Assembly: GCA_019454045.1 (NCBI GenBank)
Contig: SKCR01038868.1
Location: forward strand, 62,001-126,000
Origin: Zanthoxylum bungeanum
Taxonomy: Eukaryota > Streptophyta > Magnoliopsida > Sapindales > Rutaceae
Reading direction: 5' to 3'
DNA length: 64,000 nucleotides
Shown here: piece by piece, positions 1-12,172 of the stretch
How the letters are laid out: every line of letters starts with the position of its first letter
How positions within the stretch are numbered: position 1 is the stretch's first letter
Made by a program: the position numbers and the translations under genes
Notes under the pieces: model-generated
Told to the model about the DNA's origin: nothing
What the model saw: only the letters and a program-made list of their open reading frames with translations
Databases searched by the model: none

Positions 1-975
1 ATGTTTGTTAGGTAAAAGGTTTACCTAAGTCTTCTTTACTCCGTGAAAGCAGTGGAGTAGTCTCTGTTATATTTGATATAAAGTTTTATCTAAGATATAA
101 AACCAAGAGACTTGTGAGATACTCCTATTATTCGTACATTAGATATGATCTAATAAAGGACATAACAAGGCTATCTGTATGACAGTTAGTATAACTGTTC
201 GACAGTTATTGTGTATCTTATATAAAGTATTCATTTTTCGTAAAGGATGATTCCTTTTTCGAAAGATTATTGATTAGAATGTCTAATCAATCTTATGTTC
301 ATTTGATGATAACATAATAAATACTTATAATGTGCGATTGTAGATATTGATTTAATCGTAATTGTTACGAGTTATTTTGACATCCTATAGACCATATGAT
401 GGATCTTGAAACACGTTCTTTGTGATCTTTGAGATATTAAGAACAAGTTTCTAATTCATGGAGAATATAGTCTGCAACCATTAGGGTCATATTAGTTTTG
501 AGACTAATTATGACGTAGACAGTCTACGTCATAAAGAGTCACAAAAGATGTAGTGGGAGTGTCACGAAGGATTCTACTATTTAGTGGAATCAAATGCAAC
601 TTTTGAAGTATTGACTTATGAAGTTGCATAGTGACCTTTTAAATTAGAAGTTTTTTAAATTGTTATTGTGCTTGCGGTTGTCTTCATAGTATTTTGGATT
701 TGATCCTTAAATACTTGGACAACTCAGTAGCTGTAGCACAATACTGATGTAGCATCAGAGTCATATTAATGTATAATCTAGATTCTACAAAATATGAATG
801 ATGCTGACTATGGGAAACGATGGAGTTTGTTTGACAAACTCAATATGTCATAGCGGACTTGTTTTTGTTGCCTACCTCTTAAGGCTGGGTGAGCTTTTGA
901 GGACTATGTGCATACGATGCACATTGAGACGTGTATATGATACCGTGGATTGGCACTAGAGCAAGTGGGAGAAAT
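1..975 (+). mobile_element. 3' internal non-coding part of the LTR-B retroelement
   Basis: No coding potential is visible on either strand. The segment ends in a purine-rich tract (964-975) that abuts the TG start of an LTR at 976, so it reads as the 3' untranslated internal end of an element whose body lies left of the window. The family cannot be named because no pol sequence is present. Confidence 0.5.
964..975 (+). other. Polypurine tract of the LTR-B element
   Basis: A short run reading AGTGGGAGAAAT lies directly before the LTR start TGTTGGGG at 976. This position and composition are those of a plus-strand primer, and they mark LTR B as a 3' LTR. Confidence 0.6.
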
Positions 976-1573
976 TGTTGGGGTTGGTGCTCAGAGCGCC
1001 AATCCGGACCGTATTTATGTCTGATTCATGAATACGAACATCCCCTTATCCATAATATTACTTATTTATGGTTGCACCTCTTTTTCTTATATACGTATTC
1101 GATCTGATTACGATTAGATTGAAACTAATGTGGTTTAGTGATATGTATATATTAGACAAAGGCCCGATAATATATATGCAGTACACAGTTACAAAGTTTA
1201 GTTTGTAATTGACATTGGGAGTGTCACTGCTGTATGAATATTATCAAACATATTCCAAACATAGTTCCTGGTCAAGATTTGCTAACACGGGTCCGTTAGT
1301 CAAATCCGTTGAGACCAGTACATGTCGTATATCGAGACTTGTCCGATGGTTTATCCCAATGAACCATGAGTCTAGGAGACTCGTATTAGAGTGTAGGTGT
1401 TTTATAGTGGATAAACACTGAACGGTTCACCGAAGATTCTTTAATGATGGTACACCAACATCAATAAGAACTTCTCGGGTTGAGTAGTATAGTTGGTCCT
1501 TGAGAAGAAGGAGACCCCCTTCGACTGGGGATGGAACACCACTGTGCTGATGGACATCCTCCACACTTAATGG
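976..1573 (+). repeat. LTR B, left part (3' LTR split by a Ty3 insertion)
   Basis: It starts TGTTGGGGTTGGTGC and continues at 15544 after the 14-kb insertion. The reverse complement of the same LTR is complete at 47167-49567, which fixes both ends and shows where the insertion interrupts it. No promoter element was identified by eye. Confidence 0.75.
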
Positions 1574-2290
1574 TGTAGAGACTGCATTTTTGCATATCAT
1601 GCCCAATGACGAGTCTCGTAAGGAGGCACTACCTTTTCATGTCATGGAAGTTGCGGGAAGCGGACGTTGGAAGGGTAAAGTCGGAAATCGGAATTATTGT
1701 CGGATTTGACTTGGTTATCTAGCTTCGATTTGCTCGTTGGATCCCCGCTTATGCTCGGCCCAACCCATAAGCCACTTACCCAATCATACACCAAGCCCAA
1801 ATACACCAAGCCCACCAAAAAGAACCAACCCATGCCCAACACCAAACCCCGCCCAAAGCCTCCCCAAATGACAAAACAAATACACCCTTCACGTGACAAC
1901 CCATAACTTCTTCCCAAACAATTCAAACCAAAACAAATCAAACAACAAACCCCCCATACTCCACTAGCTTCCTCCTTAAACACACCATACCATCCTTCCT
2001 CCATTATCTCCCTCACTCATTGCAAACAAACAATGAAACTCATATCATGTACCAACCCCTCCCACTTGAATAACAAGGAACAAGCACAAAGCAACAAAGT
2101 CCACCTAAGCCACATTCACAACCCATCACCCTTTGCAAGCCACATCACCCCAAAGCCACCAAAAATGACAAAGCAAGCAACAAGCCAACTCACTTCCCAA
2201 AAAAAAAAACATCTCCACCAAATTCTCCACTAAGAGGAATCTCCCTAAATCAAGCATGTTTGCAAGCCACCAACACCCTTCCCCCTTGCC

Positions 2291-2298
2291 TATAAAAG
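2291..2298 (+). promoter_or_regulatory. TATA box of the Tat/Ogre 5' LTR
   Basis: TATAAAAG lies in a CCT-TATAAAAG-AACCC context about 720 bp into the LTR. The counterpart in the 3' LTR is at 13848-13855, and in the related reverse LTR at 62201-62210. It puts the CGTTCGAACG array about 800 bp downstream, in transcribed R/U5 sequence. Confidence 0.6.
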
Positions 2299-3102
2299 AA
2301 CCCTAAACACAACCAAAAAACTTAGCATATACGGAGGATACACCTAGGAGATACCTAACACATATAGAGCACATAGGCAGCAACACTTAGCACTTGAAGA
2401 GCACACAAAGTCCTCTCCTCTCAAGCCAAAGAGACACAGCAACACAACAGCAGCAAAGCAGAGGGAAAACAGTGAGCAAATCAGCAGGATAACCAAGGAA
2501 AAGGGGAACCAGTGAACCAGGAAAGTTGCGGAGCATCAACCCTTTCGACGGCCGTGAAACGTGCTTCCAAAAGACGAAGGAAAAAGGTTAGACCTGAGGG
2601 CATATGATATTTATCCTCTTCGCATGAATTGATAATTTAGAAAGCATGTTAATTATGATATTTAAGTATGTATGAATTAGTTGGACATGTTAATTATGTG
2701 ATGTGATTCCGGATGGACGGAATACGTGTTATTTCTTGTGGTATATCGGATGGAAACTCGGACATAAATTCCGTAGCCGAATCCGAATGGACGGTAATGC
2801 GGTTTGTACTCGGGATACAATGCCACGTACCACTTGAAAGACACACGTATTGTTTCATCCAAATTTGTGTTTGAGTATGATTTAGACTAGTGTGTGATTT
2901 GTTTTCTTATGCATGATTAGGATGTTTAACATGTTATAGTTTTGTGCATGACTAGTTGGTGATGATGGAGCATGATTTAATTGTTTAGTATGTCAATCTT
3001 TATGCATGATTTAAGGATCCATGTGATTAGATATGTCGTTGTGATGATCTTGTTTGAATGACGCATCCAAAACTGTATGAATGTATGTAATCTGCCAGTT
3101 CC

Positions 3103-3388
3103 CGTTCGAACGCGTCATCGAACGCATCACGAACGAGAACCTTCTGTCTCTACCGTTCGAACGCGTTATCAAACGCTACTCGAACGCGCACACATCTATA
3201 GCATCAGGTCTCATTCTGTTCGAACGCGTTTTTGGACGAACACGTCTCATTTTGTTCGAACGCGTTTCGGACGCCATACGAACGAGAACCTACTGTCTCA
3301 TTTCTGTTCGAACGCGTCTCGGACGCCATACGAACGAGAACCTTCTGTCTTCACCGTTCGAACGCGTTTACGAACGCAACGCGAACGC
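3103..3388 (+). repeat. CGTTCGAACG palindrome array (5' LTR)
   Basis: Six palindrome-type sites (GTTCGAACG) start near 3104, 3155, 3218, 3254, 3306 and 3356, most of them 50-52 bp apart. Each is followed by one or two direct CGAACG half-sites spaced 10-12 bp. The array is CpG-rich in an AT-rich surrounding. Conceptual translation gives arginine-rich repetitive reading frames in several phases; I treat these as by-products of the repeat. Confidence 0.85.
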
Positions 3389-3984
3389 TTACGGTCTTCC
3401 TGTATCACATCATGACATGTCTATCTTAACATATAGTTATCTCCTTGAACTTTATGCATTTGTATTACTTCTTTAGTCATCTATTTCTATTATGCACTTG
3501 AATACCTTTTCTTAGTATGCATGTTTGTAAGAATGTTCTTTGTGTGTGCTTTTGGAATGTTAATTTGTCTTCATGCTTGAATTTGGACATAGGTTATATA
3601 TGAATAGGTTGCATGCAAATGTGAAATATGCTAAATGTAAATTTAGACATGGGATTTGTATATGGAAATTTAACTGTAAGTCTTATTGCTATGCATGTGA
3701 ATCTAGAAGCATGATACCCTTGGAAATGAGTGTTACTCAAGCATGTTTAAGTTATTACATAAATCCTTTCATTACAAGTGACATAAGTAAGGGACCATTC
3801 CGAACCAAAGGTTTGAGGTCTTCCCTTGCGAGGGGTGAGTGCGGCCTTAAATCTTATTTTCCCGGTTCACACCGGGTGGCGACTCCATCATTCTCCGGTT
3901 TAGTCCCCGTGGCTACTCCGTACTCCCAACTAGTGCCGCGAGCCTAGAACAGCATGCGTCGTCCAGTTTCTGTTGTCTACAGTC

Positions 3985-4002
3985 TGGCGACTCCACTGGG
4001 GA
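3985..4002 (+). other. Primer-binding site of the Tat/Ogre element
   Basis: TGGCGACTCCACTGGGGA begins three bases after the 5' LTR. TGG is the complement of a tRNA CCA end. Ogre-type elements are reported to use tRNA-Arg; the match to a particular tRNA was not checked. Confidence 0.7.
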
Positions 4003-4951
4003 TAGAGAATCGGCCCCGAAGATATTGTCTTGTAATGTTTGGATTTATGTTTTAATTGACCGTGTCTATAATGGATAAAGTAAGGGTTTAATCAAAGACA
4101 TTTTTGAGGCTAGGTAATGGTTGGTGTCTTCCTCACTCACTACCTTTCTAGAAGGAAAGCTGTGAAGACACCTATATGGCCATCTACTCGTAGCCTTTGT
4201 GATGGACTAATCTGGAGGACTCGTTTTTATTCCTGACACCAAGCGATAAGAGCCTAAGAGGCTTTGGGTACTTAAGTGAGCCTCGCTCCACCTTCCCTCT
4301 GGGGAATCTACAACGGGAAATCCATTTGACAGTCCGTCACACACCATAGCTCATTGGCACGTACCTTAGTGTATAAAAAGGGGTGTGCTCACTCGGTCGC
4401 TCGAACCCTTGGGTGGGGAGACCTAGTTGTGAGCCATCCTTCGCCGGTGAGAGCCTTTGTCTATACTCTTGCTAAACCATCCATAGACCGGGTTGGCTAA
4501 AGTAACAATTATTTCCTTGAGTATGTGCTTATGGGCCATTTCCATTTGGAGGCAGTTGGACCTTTTATCAGAAATGCGAACTTGTTGGGCCATTTAAACT
4601 GGGACAAGAACGTATGTCATGACTATTGGGCCAAAGGCTTCTAAGTGATTAATGAGCCGCTTTGTGATTGTGTTCGGAACGTTACTATTTGGATTTGGTC
4701 GGGTTTTTTGCCATGAGATGTGAATTCATTGGGCCATTTAAACTGGGATGGGTTCACTCCTATGATAATTAGCCCGAAAGATTCTAAAATAATAACGAGC
4801 CGATTCTTGAGAGTTTTAATTTATTTATGTTATATGTATCTCATACACCTCACGCATACATGCATCATGCTAACCCTTATGTTTTAAAAGACATCATAGA
4901 TACCTGTTGGGTTAGGGAAGGGAAAAGACTCACCAAGAAACAGTAACAACC
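4003..4951 (+). other. Untranslated leader of the Tat/Ogre element
   Basis: About 950 bases between the primer site and gag without a supported gene. Many Ogre elements have an extra ORF here; none is seen. A GATAAGAGCCTAAG stretch near 4247 recurs near 47025, inside the Copia element beginning at 45621. Confidence 0.55.
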
Positions 4952-6245
4952 ATGAGTGAATCTGGTAATGAGGTATCTCGTATGGATCAGTTAGAGAACA
5001 ATCTCGCCAAGATTGCTGAACAGTTGCAAGCCTTGACTACTGCTATGGCTAGTATGACTGTACCCCGTGCTGGGGGAAATTCTGAGAATGTGAGGCATGA
5101 GGAGCCTCCGATTGGGTTGGGGGATGATACCCCCACTTTTGATGATGATATGGCAGAGTATGCAGCGGGCAGAGTATCTGGGTCACAGACAGAGTTACAG
5201 AAACTTCGGGATCAGGTTGAGTCAGTTACCCGCAAGATGAGGGGTAAGAATGAAGATTTGCTGGATTATGACACACTGACTTTCGAGGAACAGTTGCCAG
5301 CACAGTTCAAGATGCCTGATATGGCTAAGTTCAACGGGAATGGGGATCCAAGGGTTCATCTCCGACAGTTTGTATCAGTTATGAGTTCAGTTGGCTTATC
5401 CCAGCGCCAAGTGCAGAAAATGTTTGGAATGTCGCTCGAGGGAGCTCCCGTGGTGTGGTACCACAGTTTGGAGAAGAAAAGGAAGATTGGAGAGAGTTGG
5501 CTGATGCTTTCCTAAAGCAGTATGTCACTGACCTAGAGATTGATCTGTCACTCCGAGATCTGGAGAATGTGAAGCAGAAATCGGAGGAAAGTTTTAAGGA
5601 GTACGTGGACCGATGGAGAAGTCAGCTGTTGAAAATGCAAACTAGGCCCTCGGAGAAGGACCAGATTAAGATGATCATCAAGGGCACCAAGCCCTCCATT
5701 TTCAGCAAGTTGAGGAGGATGACCTCCATGATTACGGACTTTCGACAGTTGAGGGAAACTGTCATGGATATTGAGGAAGAAGAGGCCGAGAATAGAAAAT
5801 TCTATGGTTTGAACAGGAGGCCCATTGGGGGAACATCGGGAACGAAGCCCGTTTCTGCTGAGATTGCCGCTATCCGGGACCGAAGATTTTCCAACTTGGG
5901 AAGACCTCTGTCAAAAGTGCTAGAGAAACTAAAGAGGCAAGGGCTCTTGAAATCCTTAGAAACCAAACCATTACCCAATCCCCTACCATCACATTATAAC
6001 CTAAGCCTTTACTGTCACTTTCACCAACAGAAGGGCCATGACACTGACAATTGCGCCCGACTCCGCCATGAAATCCAAGACCTAATAGACTCCAAGAAAA
6101 TACCTGACCCAGAAACAGAACAGCCTGACACACACAGAAACCCCTTACCCAATTACCGTGCCGTACCACCACCAGCCTATATGATCAATTCTGGCCTCCC
6201 AGAAGACCTTGTCCTGAAATCCTTTCACCCTCAAGCCCTTTTGCC
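4952..6245 (+). pseudogene. Gag of the Tat/Ogre element (one internal frameshift)
   Basis: The reading frame opens at the ATG at 4952 (187 codons) and moves to another frame between about 5460 and 5510. It then runs to about 6240. An N-terminal leucine-rich coiled-coil-like stretch is followed by a retrotransposon Gag core (FKEYVDRWRSQLLKM region, about 5596-5640). A knuckle reading C-x2-H-x4-H-x4-C sits at about 6010-6054. Gag forms the virus-like particle and binds element RNA. The ATG follows the leader directly and starts an acidic, serine-rich N-terminus typical of the group. A second frame change at about 6235-6245 leads into the protease segment. Confidence 0.85.
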
Positions 6246-7386
6246 TGGGAATCTGGGATAGTACTAGTGAAGATGAGACTGAGCAGAAGAAAAACTTTTG
6301 GCTTGATTTCTCTAGCAGTGATGAGGAGGAAGTAAGGGGAATGACACGTAGCGGTCGTTTTTACAATGATATGACGGAAAAGGGTAAGGAAGCTTTGACA
6401 GATGGCAGAGAAGTGGTTGAGACTGCAGAAAATACTGAAGGGGATATAGTGCTGAGGCAATTGAGGAAGACTAGAGCACAAGTGAGTATCTGGGAACTAC
6501 TGTGTGCATCTCGGGAGCATAGACAGGCTATGGTTGAGGCTTTGAGCAAGATTGTGGTACCGGAGGATGCCAACCCCGCAATGTTTGTTGGGTCGGTTCA
6601 GAAAGAAGCTTTGCAGATATCTTTTTCTGAGGATGAACTCCCAGCAGAGGGGAGAAATCATAACAGGCCTCTATTTATCAGGGCCGAGGTGAGGGGCAAG
6701 AAAACTTCATGTGTGATGGTGGATGACGGTTCGTCCATCAATGTGTGCCCGTGAAAATTCTGGCGAAATTGGGTATGAAAGCAACAGACTTGGACCCCTC
6801 CAGTATGACTATTAAAGCTTATGATGACAGTAAGCGGGGAGTTGAGGGTACCTTTGTGGCTATGGTCAAGGTAGGGCCGATTGAAGATGAGGTTGAGTTC
6901 ACAGTGCTGGACATCCCGCCACTTTTGCCTTATTGTTGGGAAGGCCTGGTTTCACAAACTTGGGGGCGTGCCTTCCACTTTGCATCAGATGATCAAATTC
7001 CCGTATGGGGGAGAGATTGTTACTATCCGGGCTGAGGTAGATAATGCCGTGGCTGCCTTGGAGATACAACCTTTCACGAGGTTTCAGGTGTCAGCTACTT
7101 TTGAGGAATGGGTGGATCCTAGGGTGGCTAGGATTATGGAGAAAATGAAGTTTGAGCCAGGAAAGGTTCAAAATTGCCAGATTTCAGAGGACAGACTACT
7201 CGGAAGGGTTTGGGGTACAAATCTGATGAAGAAAAGCCAAGGGCAAGAAAAAGGGCCTGAGACTGATGGAATGTTTTGTGAAAGCTTCAGGATATCAAGG
7301 GGAGCCTGAACCTGTGGAAGTTAATGGGATTGTGGTACCTGGGTTTGAGATCTTCCAGGATTTGTTGGGTGAGAAGCTGACAGACT
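6245..7386 (+). pseudogene. Protease region of the Tat/Ogre element (frameshifted)
   Basis: The segment contains a pepsin-like retroviral protease active site reading VMVDDGSSINV (about 6713-6745), a Tat-type variant of D-T/S-G. Upstream is the conserved LRQLRKTRAQVSIWELL linker that precedes the protease in this clade. Frame changes occur near 6752, 6935, 7290 and 7385. Between them the frames stay open and align with the expected order, ending in an acidic linker before RT. The active enzyme would process the polyprotein inside the particle. The frame changes look like small indels and not nonsense mutations. Confidence 0.8.
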
Positions 7387-9171
7387 GAAGAATGGTGAAG
7401 AAGAAGAAGAGAATTGGGAGGAAGAATTGATGAAGTTGGAGAGCATGACTCTGGGAGAGGATGAAAAGCCTGAGGAGGACCTGATTGCAGAGGAAGAAGT
7501 GTCTGTAGATGATGAAGACATTTACCTTCCTGATTTGTTTGAATGTACTTCCGCATTATCCAATAAAGACATTTCTTTTGCTTACTTGCCTGAGTCATTT
7601 CCATTTACTCCGCATGAATCAAGCATATTTGATATCAGTTCTGCCAGAACTACTGCATTTAACCTGGGTACGCTGGAGAACCCCAAAGTAATTCTGATTG
7701 CAAGTGAAGTTACCTCTGAAGAAAGGGAGAAATTAGAAGAAGTGTTGGTCAGATATGCCAGAGTGTTTGCTTGGTCCTATGAGGACATGCCTGGGGTAGA
7801 CAGAAACATTGCCCAACACACAATACCAACTTATCCGAATATGAGGCCAGTAAAGCAGAAACTCCGACGAATGAGACCAGAATGGGCTGAGAAAGTCAGA
7901 GAAGAAGTTAAGAAACAGATAGATGTGGGGTTCCTGGAAGTGAGTGAAGTATCCAGAGTGGTTGGCTAATATAGTGCCGGTACCAAAGAAAGACGGGAAG
8001 GTCAGGATGTGTGTAGACTACAGAGATCTCAACAAGGCTTGTCCGAAAGATGATTTTCCTCTGCCACATATAGATGTCCTGGTTGATAGTGCGGCTTTAT
8101 CTGCTATGTATTCATTTGCAGATGGATTTTCAGGTTATAATCAGGTTCTCATGGCCGAGGAAGACAAACACAAAACTGCATTTGTTACTGAGTGGGGCAC
8201 TTATTGCTACAAGGTAATGCCATTTGGACTCAAGAATGCAGGAGCTACTTATCAGCGAATGGCCACTACGCTTTTCCATGATTTGATGCACAAGGAAATT
8301 GAAGTGTATGTGGATGACATGATGGTGAAATCAGAGACGAGAGTTGGGCACATTGAAGCACTGGAAAGGTTCCTTCAGAGAGTTGACAGATACAACCTGC
8401 GGCTTAATCCCAAGAAATGTGTGTTTGGGGTGACATCAGGGAAATTGCTTGGCCATACAGTGGGAATGGGCGGAATAGAGGTAGACTCCGAGAAGATCAA
8501 GGCAATCACAGAGATGCCTGCACCAAAGACAGAAAAGGAAGTCAGAGCGTTCTTGGGAAAAATTCAGTACATCAGTCGGTTTATTGCCAAGTTGACGTCC
8601 GTATGTGAGCCCGTTTTCAAACTGTTGAGAAAAGATCAGCCAGTGAGATGGAACGAGCAGTGCCAGACCGCCTTCGACAGGATCAGAGAGTACTTGGTAA
8701 AGCCTCCTGTATTGAAACCTCCGAGACCGGGCAGACCTTTGATATTGTACTTGGCTATAGAATCAGAAGCACTGGGGGCAATGATGGTACAAGCAGATGA
8801 TACAGGGGTAGAACATGCAGTTTACTATCTGAGTAAGAAGATGCTCCCGTATGAGGCTCGGTATCAAGAAGTGGAGAAATCTGTCTTGCCGTGGTATGGG
8901 CTTCCAGAAAGTTGCGACACTATTTCCAGTCATACAAGATCCAGGTAGTGGCAAAGGAGAATCCTCTGAAATATCTTCATTCGGTGCCTTCATTAGTGGG
9001 GAAATTGGGCAGATGGTTGGTATTGCTGACAGAATTGACATTGAGTATCTCACCTCCAAAGTGATTAAAGGGCGAGCAGTAGCAGAGTTTCTGGCATTGC
9101 AACCTGTTGATGGGGATCAGTATAAGTTTGAATTTCCAGATGAAGAGATCCAAGCTATAACAGTCCAGGGA
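7387..9171 (+). pseudogene. Reverse transcriptase and RNase H of the Tat/Ogre element
   Basis: RT signatures appear in order: VPKKDGKVRMCVDYRDLN (about 7977-8035), FPLPHIDVLVD, YCYKVMPFGLKNAGATYQR, and the catalytic YVDDM (about 8307-8321). The RNase H domain (ILYLAIESEALGAMM region, from about 8740) follows. The frame changes near 7945 and again between about 8890 and 8945. All RT catalytic aspartates visible by eye are kept. The domain copies genomic RNA into cDNA. Apart from the two shifts the sequence is well conserved, consistent with recent activity of the family. Confidence 0.9.
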
Positions 9172-9570
9172 TGGAAGATGTATTTTGACGGAGCAGTGAA
9201 TTACAAAGGTGCCGGAATTGGGATCGTGATAGTGACCCCCGAGGGAGAGACTTTGCCTTTGGCCAAGAGATTGACGTTCAGAGTGACTAACAACATGGCC
9301 GAGTATGAAGCATGTGCTTTTGGTTTGACGGCATTGATAGCCTTGAAGGCCGGAAGTGTGGAAATCTACGGAGATTCTATGTTGGTGATCCAGCAGATGC
9401 GAGGAGAATGGGAATTGAAAGAAGAACGGTTAAAGCCTTACCTCTTTCATCTCAGAGAGTTGGCACAGGTTATCCCAGAGTGTAAGTTTCAGCACTTACC
9501 GAGAGAAGAGAATCAGATGGCAGATGCATTGGCTACACTTGCAGCGACATGGGAGAATCCAGAGAAGTTA
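9172..9570 (+). pseudogene. Second (archaeal-type) RNase H of the Tat/Ogre element
   Basis: WKMYFDGAVNYKGAGIGIV, then NNMAEYEACAFGL, EIYGDSMLVIQQM and PREENQMADALATLA give the D-E-D-D order of an RNase HI fold. It is separate from the RT-linked RNase H. A duplicated RNase H between RT and integrase is known for the Tat clade, and it is the strongest evidence for the assignment. This stretch is a single open frame. Confidence 0.88.
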
Positions 9571-9689
9571 GTGATGAGACCGTTGATACTGATAACGGCA
9601 AATAAACCTGTTTATGAAATAGAGAGAATTCTGGAGGTTGAGGTCGACGACGGCAAACCTTGGTATTTTGACATTCAGAGGTATCTGGA

Positions 9690-10905
9690 CGTGGTGAACT
9701 CCCAGAAGGGGCAGGCAGAAAGACAGAATAGCCATTCAGAAGTTAGCTTCCCAGTATGTGATTTTGAAAGGGGAACTGTACAAGAGGCAAGCAAACGGTA
9801 TTCAGTTGAAGTGTTTGAGAAGAGAAGAAGCTCAGCATGTAATGGGAAGAAATACACGCCGGGGTATGTGGTCCGCACATGAATGGGTTGAATCTGTCCC
9901 GCAAGATAGCGAGACAAGGTTTTTACTGGTCAACCATGGAGACAGATTGCGCGAAGATGGTAAAGCACTGTCACGACTGTCAAGCACACGGTAATTTGAA
10001 CCACTTACCGCACACAGAGTTGCACGGGTTGTCAGAGCCGTGGCCTTTCTCAGCATGGGGAATTGATATGATCGGAGAAATTCGACCGAATGCATCGAAT
10101 GGGCATCGCTTCATAGTAGTGGCCGTAGACTACTTCTCGAAGTGGGTGGAAGCTGAATCATTCCGTAATGTTACAGCAAAGCAGATGGCAAGGTTTATAG
10201 CTCGGAACCTTATCTGTCGGCATGGTATGCCCCATCATCTAGTGACAGACAACGGAGTTCAATTTCAAGGGGAGACAAAGGCAATGTTACAGAGGTATGG
10301 GATAGGCCACCACAAGTCATCACCGTACAGGCCGCAGGCGAATGGGGCAGTTGAGGCAGCCAACAAGACTATAAAGACGATTTTAGCCAAGATGACAGAG
10401 AACTGCAGGGATTGGGCCGAGAAATTACCGTATGCCTTGTGGGGGTACAGAACGTCAGTCAGAACAGCAACAGGTGCAACACCTTACTCTTTAGTGTACG
10501 GGATGGAAGCAGTACTGCCAGTAGAAATGGACATACAGTCTATGAGGGTATTAGCGGAGACAGAGTTACCGGAGTCAGAATGGGCCGCACAGAGATTTGA
10601 TCAGTTAGCACTTTTGGACGAGAAAAGGGTAAGAGCCTTACATCACACGCAGTTATATCAGAAGAGACTGGCCCGGGCCTTCAATAAAAAGGTACGGCCC
10701 ACAAAGATCAGAAAAAGGTGATTTGGTACTTAAGCAGTCGAGGCCGTCGACGACAGATCCAAGAGGGAAATTCAGGCCGAACTGGGAGGGACCTTACATA
10801 GTGCAGAAGGTCATGGGAAATGGAGCAGTAAGGCTGTCCGACTTGGAAGGGAATGAGTTCGCTGAGCCAATCAATGTGGACAGATTGAAGTTGTACTTTG
10901 CCTGA
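9690..10905 (+). pseudogene. Integrase and C-terminal tail of the Tat/Ogre element
   Basis: The zinc-binding region ends in CHDCQAHGN (about 9968-9995). The catalytic core shows GIDMIG (first D), TDNGVQF (second D) and NGAVEAANKT (E). A GKFRPNWEGPYIV tail (about 10766-10805) closes at a TGA at 10903-10905. Frame changes lie near 9690-9760, 9830-9880 and 10700. The first of the zinc-ligand histidines falls in a frameshifted stretch. No chromodomain is seen, which agrees with a non-chromoviral Ty3 element. Confidence 0.88.
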
Positions 10906-12172
10906 GGGAAAGAGGACTAAGCGGTCACCGAGGGAACAGGCAGAAGACCTAACCCAACGGGATAGGAAATACATACATGCATACACGTAACTTGCATTCT
11001 TGTTTTGTGTTTCGTTTTTTTACAGATTTCAAACAGATGGGAACCATCAAGGGACGACCAGGGACATATAGCGCCGAGGAGCACAATGAGGATCCAACCC
11101 ATCACGAAAAGGGAGTATCTCTGCACTTGCATACTTACATGCCCACGTATTTATTCTGTTGTTTTGTATTTGCAGGTTTAAAGAAAAAGAGAGAAGGAAG
11201 AAAGCGGCAAATGCAAGCCAACCAAAACAACAACAGTTATCAGTCTCAGAAATGAATCAGAATCAATCTCAGTTTCAGGAATAGGGTTGAGGCCCACGCC
11301 AGTATCAGTTTCAGGAATGGATTCCAGGGGGCGAAGCCCATGTTTTCGGCAGTTGAAATGAAGAATCCCACAGAGGAAAGTCTTTGATAGATAGACATAT
11401 GTCCGGTGATGACATTGGTTGCCGAATGGAGAAACCCTAGAAACGATAAGTGAGAGGTACGCTTTCTTCCGGTATTTTGAATGGATTGATCTCAGTTAGA
11501 CTCACGAGCACCTAATTACGGGATCCTAGTAGTAGAAGCCTGAGTAGTTACGGAGGTGACTAGTTGAAGAGATGACGAATCGGTGAATGACCATTTGCCT
11601 AGGTGTCCACCCTGATTTACTAATGCTATGATATATGATATGGTTGGAAACAAAGAAAAAGTCTCTGCAATGAAAAGAAAAAAAAATAGACCACCTATAA
11701 CCGATAAGCGTGAAGCTACCCATGGGCGAGTATTAGGACCACCATGAGGAGAAATGCTACCTTAAAGGGTAGGTGTGTCAGAAAGAAAGGAGAAAAAGAA
11801 AAAAAAAATTCAAAATGAAAAGAAAGAGACAAAAGAAAAAAGAAAAAAAAAAGACGAAAACCATGTCATGTTGAGTATGCTGAAGTAATCACAGAATGTG
11901 ATTAAGACATCCAGGTTGGTTAGACCCACTGGTTCGATTCTCTGAAGCGAAATCACCAAAATTGGCTTACTTAAGGAACAAGCTGCGAAAGAGCCTTAGC
12001 ACACACACACTAGGAGTCTAGTTCAGATCACTCATTCAGAAGAGTGGATTTGAGTATATCGAGTACTTTGAAGGTTCTCGGGTTTTGACATATAGCATTC
12101 GTTGAGGACGAAAATATGTTTAGCTACAAAGGCTACCTCGAGGAGGGCAGTATAGTTTGAAATAAATCAGTC
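10906..12172 (+). other. 3' untranslated region of the Tat/Ogre element
   Basis: Long non-coding 3' region. It contains two intron-like stretches, each a T-rich run ending in an acceptor-like CAG (about 10986-11023 and 11150-11175), and a purine-only tract around 11785-11860. No gene is supported. Confidence 0.5.

Larger units (their letters stand above)
1574..3981 (+). repeat. 5' LTR of the Tat/Ogre element
   Basis: 2408 bp, starting TGTAGAGACTGC and ending TTGTCTACA. It contains a TATA box (2291), a CGTTCGAACG array (3103-3388), and two blocks also present in the reverse-strand LTR beginning at 60096: one around 2740-2840 and one around 3790-3870. Confidence 0.92.

Noticed and set aside
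1209..1421. Reading frame of 70 codons near the window start.
   Set aside because: It lies within LTR B, which is non-coding in its other copy, and has no recognisable domain.
1642..2016. Reverse-strand frame inside the Tat/Ogre LTR, with a similar one at 13201-13524.
   Set aside because: LTR sequence; the two copies keep different frames, so there is no selection for a protein.
3077..3476. Arginine-rich reading frames in several phases over the LTR array, also at 14634-15037 and 60613-61023.
   Set aside because: They arise from translating the CGTTCGAACG repeat. Frames overlap each other, have no domain, and lie inside LTRs.
7287..7604. Reverse-strand serine-rich frames over pol, also at 8763-9059 and 5870-6172.
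   Set aside because: Shadows of the forward Gag-Pol coding sequence.
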